From the NCBI GenBank assembly GCA_015485595.1, contig WFTH01000081.1, positions 1 through 15,338 on the forward strand: 15,338 nucleotides of DNA. The letters run 5' to 3'. Below the pieces are notes generated by a model. The model had not been told where the DNA came from, searched no databases, and worked only from the letters and a program-made list of their open reading frames with translations. Within the stretch, counting starts at the first letter, position 1. The number at the start of each line of letters is the position of its first letter. Below, piece after piece: positions 13,770-15,338 of the stretch. This stretch comes from Candidatus Microgenomates bacterium. GTDB lineage: Bacteria > Patescibacteriota > Microgenomatia > UBA1400 > PJMF01. The position numbers were made by a program, and so were the translations under genes.

Positions 13770-14183
13770 TTAAAGTATTATATCTGCTCCTGTAATCAGT
13801 TTAATGATTTGGACGATCCAGTAAGCACCGAACATGATTAAAAAGCCCACAAGCCCCCACAGGGCAATCTGATTAGCATCCTGCAAAGCCTTTTTTCCTC
13901 CAGTTATGTACTTATAACCGACGATGATGGCAAGAACCAATACCATCATGCCACCCAAGATCATTAGGTTGCGAACTATAAGGTTAACTAAGAAGGCTGG
14001 TTGGCTGTAGACGTCTTTTATGGGGGTGTCGTTAGACAGTTTTAGACAGGTGCCGAGGTCTACACCAGAGCCAGGATCGCAAACACCAGTGGTTGGTGTA
14101 ACAGCAAAAGCGGAAGTGCTTGTGATTAATATGATCAAAGTGGATAAAGCAAGTGGTAAAATACGTTTAAGTTTGGCTGACAT
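13770..14183 (-). CDS. Pilin-like protein, two-cysteine type
   Basis: A 137-residue pilin-like protein. The signal peptide is residues 1-27 (A-F-A before V28). The short exported segment holds Cys35 and Cys46, likely a disulfide. Helices lie at about 72-92 and 107-130. The loop Y-K-Y-I-T-G-G-K-K-A-L-Q-D-A is a reduced form without G-D. Helix 2 and the tail (G-A-Y-W-I-V-Q-I-I, then I-T-G-A-D) match the 14329 gene, making a pair. It is flanked on both sides by the heptamer-periodic tracts, so transcription may be independent of its neighbours; there is no Shine-Dalgarno. Confidence 0.75.
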   Translation of the reverse strand: MSAKLKRILPLALSTLIILITSTSAFAVTPTTGVCDPGSGVDLGTCLKLSNDTPIKDVYSQPAFLVNLIVRNLMILGGMMVLVLAIIVGYKYITGGKKALQDANQIALWGLVGFLIMFGAYWIVQIIKLITGADIIL

Positions 14184-14191
14184 TGTGTTTA

Positions 14192-14328
14192 AGATACTAG
14201 ATACCAGATACTGGATATTTGTTTTTAGTCATTTAAGTATTCGTTATTCGTTATTTCAATTTAGTATTGTTTACACTTGATACTTGGTTATTGTTTGTTA
14301 TTTGTGTTATTGGTGCTTAATACTTAAC
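14192..14328. repeat. Intergenic tract with seven-base periodicity
   Basis: From 14192 the gap divides into heptamers in one unbroken phase, opening with AGATACT, AGATACC, AGATACT and GGATATT. TCGTTAT appears twice in tandem (14241-14254). Across 21 consecutive heptamers (ending inside the next gene's tail at 14338) the seventh base is T in 17. The region is T-rich, which lowers the weight of that count, but the exact tandem copies are clear. Confidence 0.65.
14246..14290. repeat. Copy 2 of a shared intergenic element
   Basis: The first 19 bases are identical to 13694-13712, followed by a diverged stretch. It lies inside the second heptamer tract, and both copies are upstream of a pilin start on the minus strand. 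Confidence 0.65.
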
Positions 14329-14949
14329 TTACAGTATTTTAACACCAAAGACTACTTGAATAATCTGCCAGATCCAGTAGGTGGCAAACAGGATAAAAAA
14401 GCCGACTATAGCGGCAGTCACTCTTTGTTTGCCGGCATCGACTTTTTTGCTAATTGAACCCATCATGATCTCAAATCCACCCCAAACGAGCATGACGAAC
14501 AGCACTAGACCTGCCAGAGGAAAAAGAAACTTAATTACCCGAGAGACAATGCCTCCCGGGGTAGATAAATCACTCACATACTCTGACTCTTTTTTTTCTG
14601 CAATATTATCTGCTCCGCCAATATATAAGGGGTTTAGAGCATTAAAGGTTTCATTGTCCGGACCCTCTATAGGGTTGTTAATTCTATCCAGTGGCTGACT
14701 TTGACAACTACCATCATAGTACCAGCCACAGCAGTATTCATCATCAGTAATGAATTGACCGCTTGTTTTTTGATCATCATACTCACAACTGCAACTAACA
14801 TCATCATATGCTTGGATATTTGTTTCTTGACCACAATGCATATTGAGCACATTTTGTGCTTTTACATGAGGGACACTGATAAAAATAAGAACTAATAAAA
14901 GAAAGTTGAAAGATAGTGTCATGATAAGTATATGAGTAATTTTTCTCAT
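14329..14949 (-). CDS. Pilin-like protein with an acidic, cysteine-rich exported domain
   Basis: A 206-residue protein. The signal peptide is residues 1-31 (V-K-A before Q32). Residues 32-135 are a long exported domain, acidic and aromatic, with six cysteines (39, 53, 55, 73, 74, 82) including a C-S-C and an adjacent C-C pair. The pilin core follows: helices at about 139-157 and 177-201, with a loop of the form W-G-G-F-E-I-M-M-G-S-I-S-K-K, then A-G-K-Q-R, lacking G-D. The end (A-T-Y-W-I-W-Q-I-I) matches the 13770 gene. The spacing of cysteines differs from the 12499 gene, so the two cysteine modules probably arose separately. It could be a minor or tip pilin carrying a binding head; this is inference. 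It starts 32 bases after the stop of the 14982 gene without a Shine-Dalgarno. Confidence 0.77.
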   Translation of the reverse strand: MRKITHILIMTLSFNFLLLVLIFISVPHVKAQNVLNMHCGQETNIQAYDDVSCSCEYDDQKTSGQFITDDEYCCGWYYDGSCQSQPLDRINNPIEGPDNETFNALNPLYIGGADNIAEKKESEYVSDLSTPGGIVSRVIKFLFPLAGLVLFVMLVWGGFEIMMGSISKKVDAGKQRVTAAIVGFFILFATYWIWQIIQVVFGVKIL

Positions 14950-14976
14950 TTTTAACTTTTAATTGTTAATTTTAAT
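14949..14976. repeat. Short heptamer tract before the 14329-14949 gene
   Basis: The gap reads TTTTTAA, CTTTTAA, TTGTTAA, TTTTAAT in succession from 14949, again with a seven-base step. It is very AT-rich, so periodicity here is only suggestive. Confidence 0.35.
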
Positions 14977-14981
14977 TAATG

Positions 14982-15315
14982 CTACCCTCCAAACCCAGGT
15001 ATTTTAAGTATATTCCACCCCACAAACTGAAGCAACGTAACAGAAAAGATAATAAACAAAAGTCCAGATAAAGAAGCAACGATCATCTCTTTTGCCTGAC
15101 CGACGCGTTTAGGATCCCCCTCTGACACACTAAACATAAACCCGCCAGCTAAAAGTGAAAGCAGTGCTACCCCTCCCGCCGCTCCTAAACCTAGACGAAT
15201 CAATGCTTGAATTAGTTTGGTTGGATCACTTTTAATACAGCCCACAGCGGTCCAGATACCGTCAGATCCATTTGGTCCCAAACAGTTAATGCAGGCTTGT
15301 TGAGCACTCGTATTA
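14982..15315 (-). CDS. Pilin-like protein, N-terminus lost at the contig end
   Basis: A partial gene; genuine sequence ends at about 15315. An apparent full-length reading that starts at 15332 with M-C-I-R-D-S is an artefact, because those codons come from the Nextera transposon end. About 110 genuine residues remain. They begin with a Cys-containing segment (A-C-I-N-C-L-G-P, then G-I-W-T-A-V-G-C), then two membrane helices with a loop of the form V-S-E-G-D-P-K-R-V, then A-K, which keeps E-G-D but has K where A-R is usual. The tail is W-N-I-L-K-I-P-G-F-G-G. The real start and any signal peptide lie beyond the window. It belongs to the VirB2/TrbC-like pilin group and may open the array, or further members may follow off the contig. 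Confidence 0.75.
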
Positions 15316-15338
15316 CTGTCTCTTATACACATCTGACG
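15316..15338. other. Nextera transposase adapter left at the contig end
   Basis: Bases 15316-15334 are exactly CTGTCTCTTATACACATCT, the Nextera mosaic end, and the next four bases (GACG) continue the standard adapter. This is library-preparation sequence, not genomic DNA. Confidence 0.97.

Noticed and set aside
13632..14328. Regularly repeated words between genes as a possible CRISPR array
   Set aside because: Units are degenerate heptamers without constant 23-45 base repeats or unique spacers, and no cas gene is nearby.
15316..15332. Start of the last pilin protein at an ATG in 15330-15332
   Set aside because: The ATG and next codons belong to the Nextera adapter; the true start is outside the window.

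Overview
The window reads as the end of a metagenomic contig from a Candidate Phyla Radiation (Patescibacteria) bacterium, most likely of the Microgenomates type. The basis is a long run of small paralogous proteins with two membrane segments, resembling VirB2/TrbC pilins, beside a VirB6/TrbL-like polytopic membrane protein, a catalytically degraded DHH-phosphoesterase-fold protein and a very large exported protein. The phylum assignment is inference from gene content: no rRNA, tRNA or ribosomal gene is present. The standard genetic code fits every gene, and all 16 visible stop codons are TAA or TAG.

Layout. 1-358 (minus) is the 5' part of an unrecognised gene that runs off the window. 452-2476 (plus) is an AT-rich 674-residue orphan protein, divergent from the first gene. 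2504-4339 (minus) is the VirB6/TrbL-like channel protein. 4471-5265 (plus), divergent from it, is the DHH-like pseudoenzyme. 5286-9113 (minus) is a 1275-residue exported protein whose N-terminal third looks like a clan GH-A glycoside hydrolase barrel. From 9171 to the end, all on the minus strand, lie twelve consecutive pilin-like genes. The last one is cut by the contig end and fused to Nextera adapter sequence (15316-15338).

The pilin genes form a ladder of subfamilies in which neighbours are most alike: one divergent member (9171), a group of three (9626, 10235, 10726), a group of three (11139, 11616, 12061), a pair (12499, 13258), a pair (13770, 14329), and a truncated one (14982). The shared core is membrane helix, short charged loop of the type W-[IL]-[TM]-S-x-G-D-x-x-K-x-x-x-A-R-x-K, membrane helix. 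Several members carry cysteine-rich exported N-terminal domains.

Regulation. Several genes have a TATAAT-like box only 6-10 bases before the start codon and no Shine-Dalgarno sequence, suggesting leaderless or near-leaderless mRNAs. The pilin gene at 10235-10639 differs: it has a full promoter, a strong ribosome binding site and its own intrinsic terminator, so it is the best candidate for the major pilin. The gaps between the distal pilin genes carry AT-rich tracts with a seven-base periodicity.

Working model (inference): a cell-surface type IV secretion or pilus-like apparatus with a VirB6-like inner-membrane channel, one abundant pilin and many variant or minor pilins, plus a large secreted accessory protein that may act on glycans or on a host or partner surface. 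The ATPases expected of such a system (VirB4, VirB11, VirD4) are not in this window.
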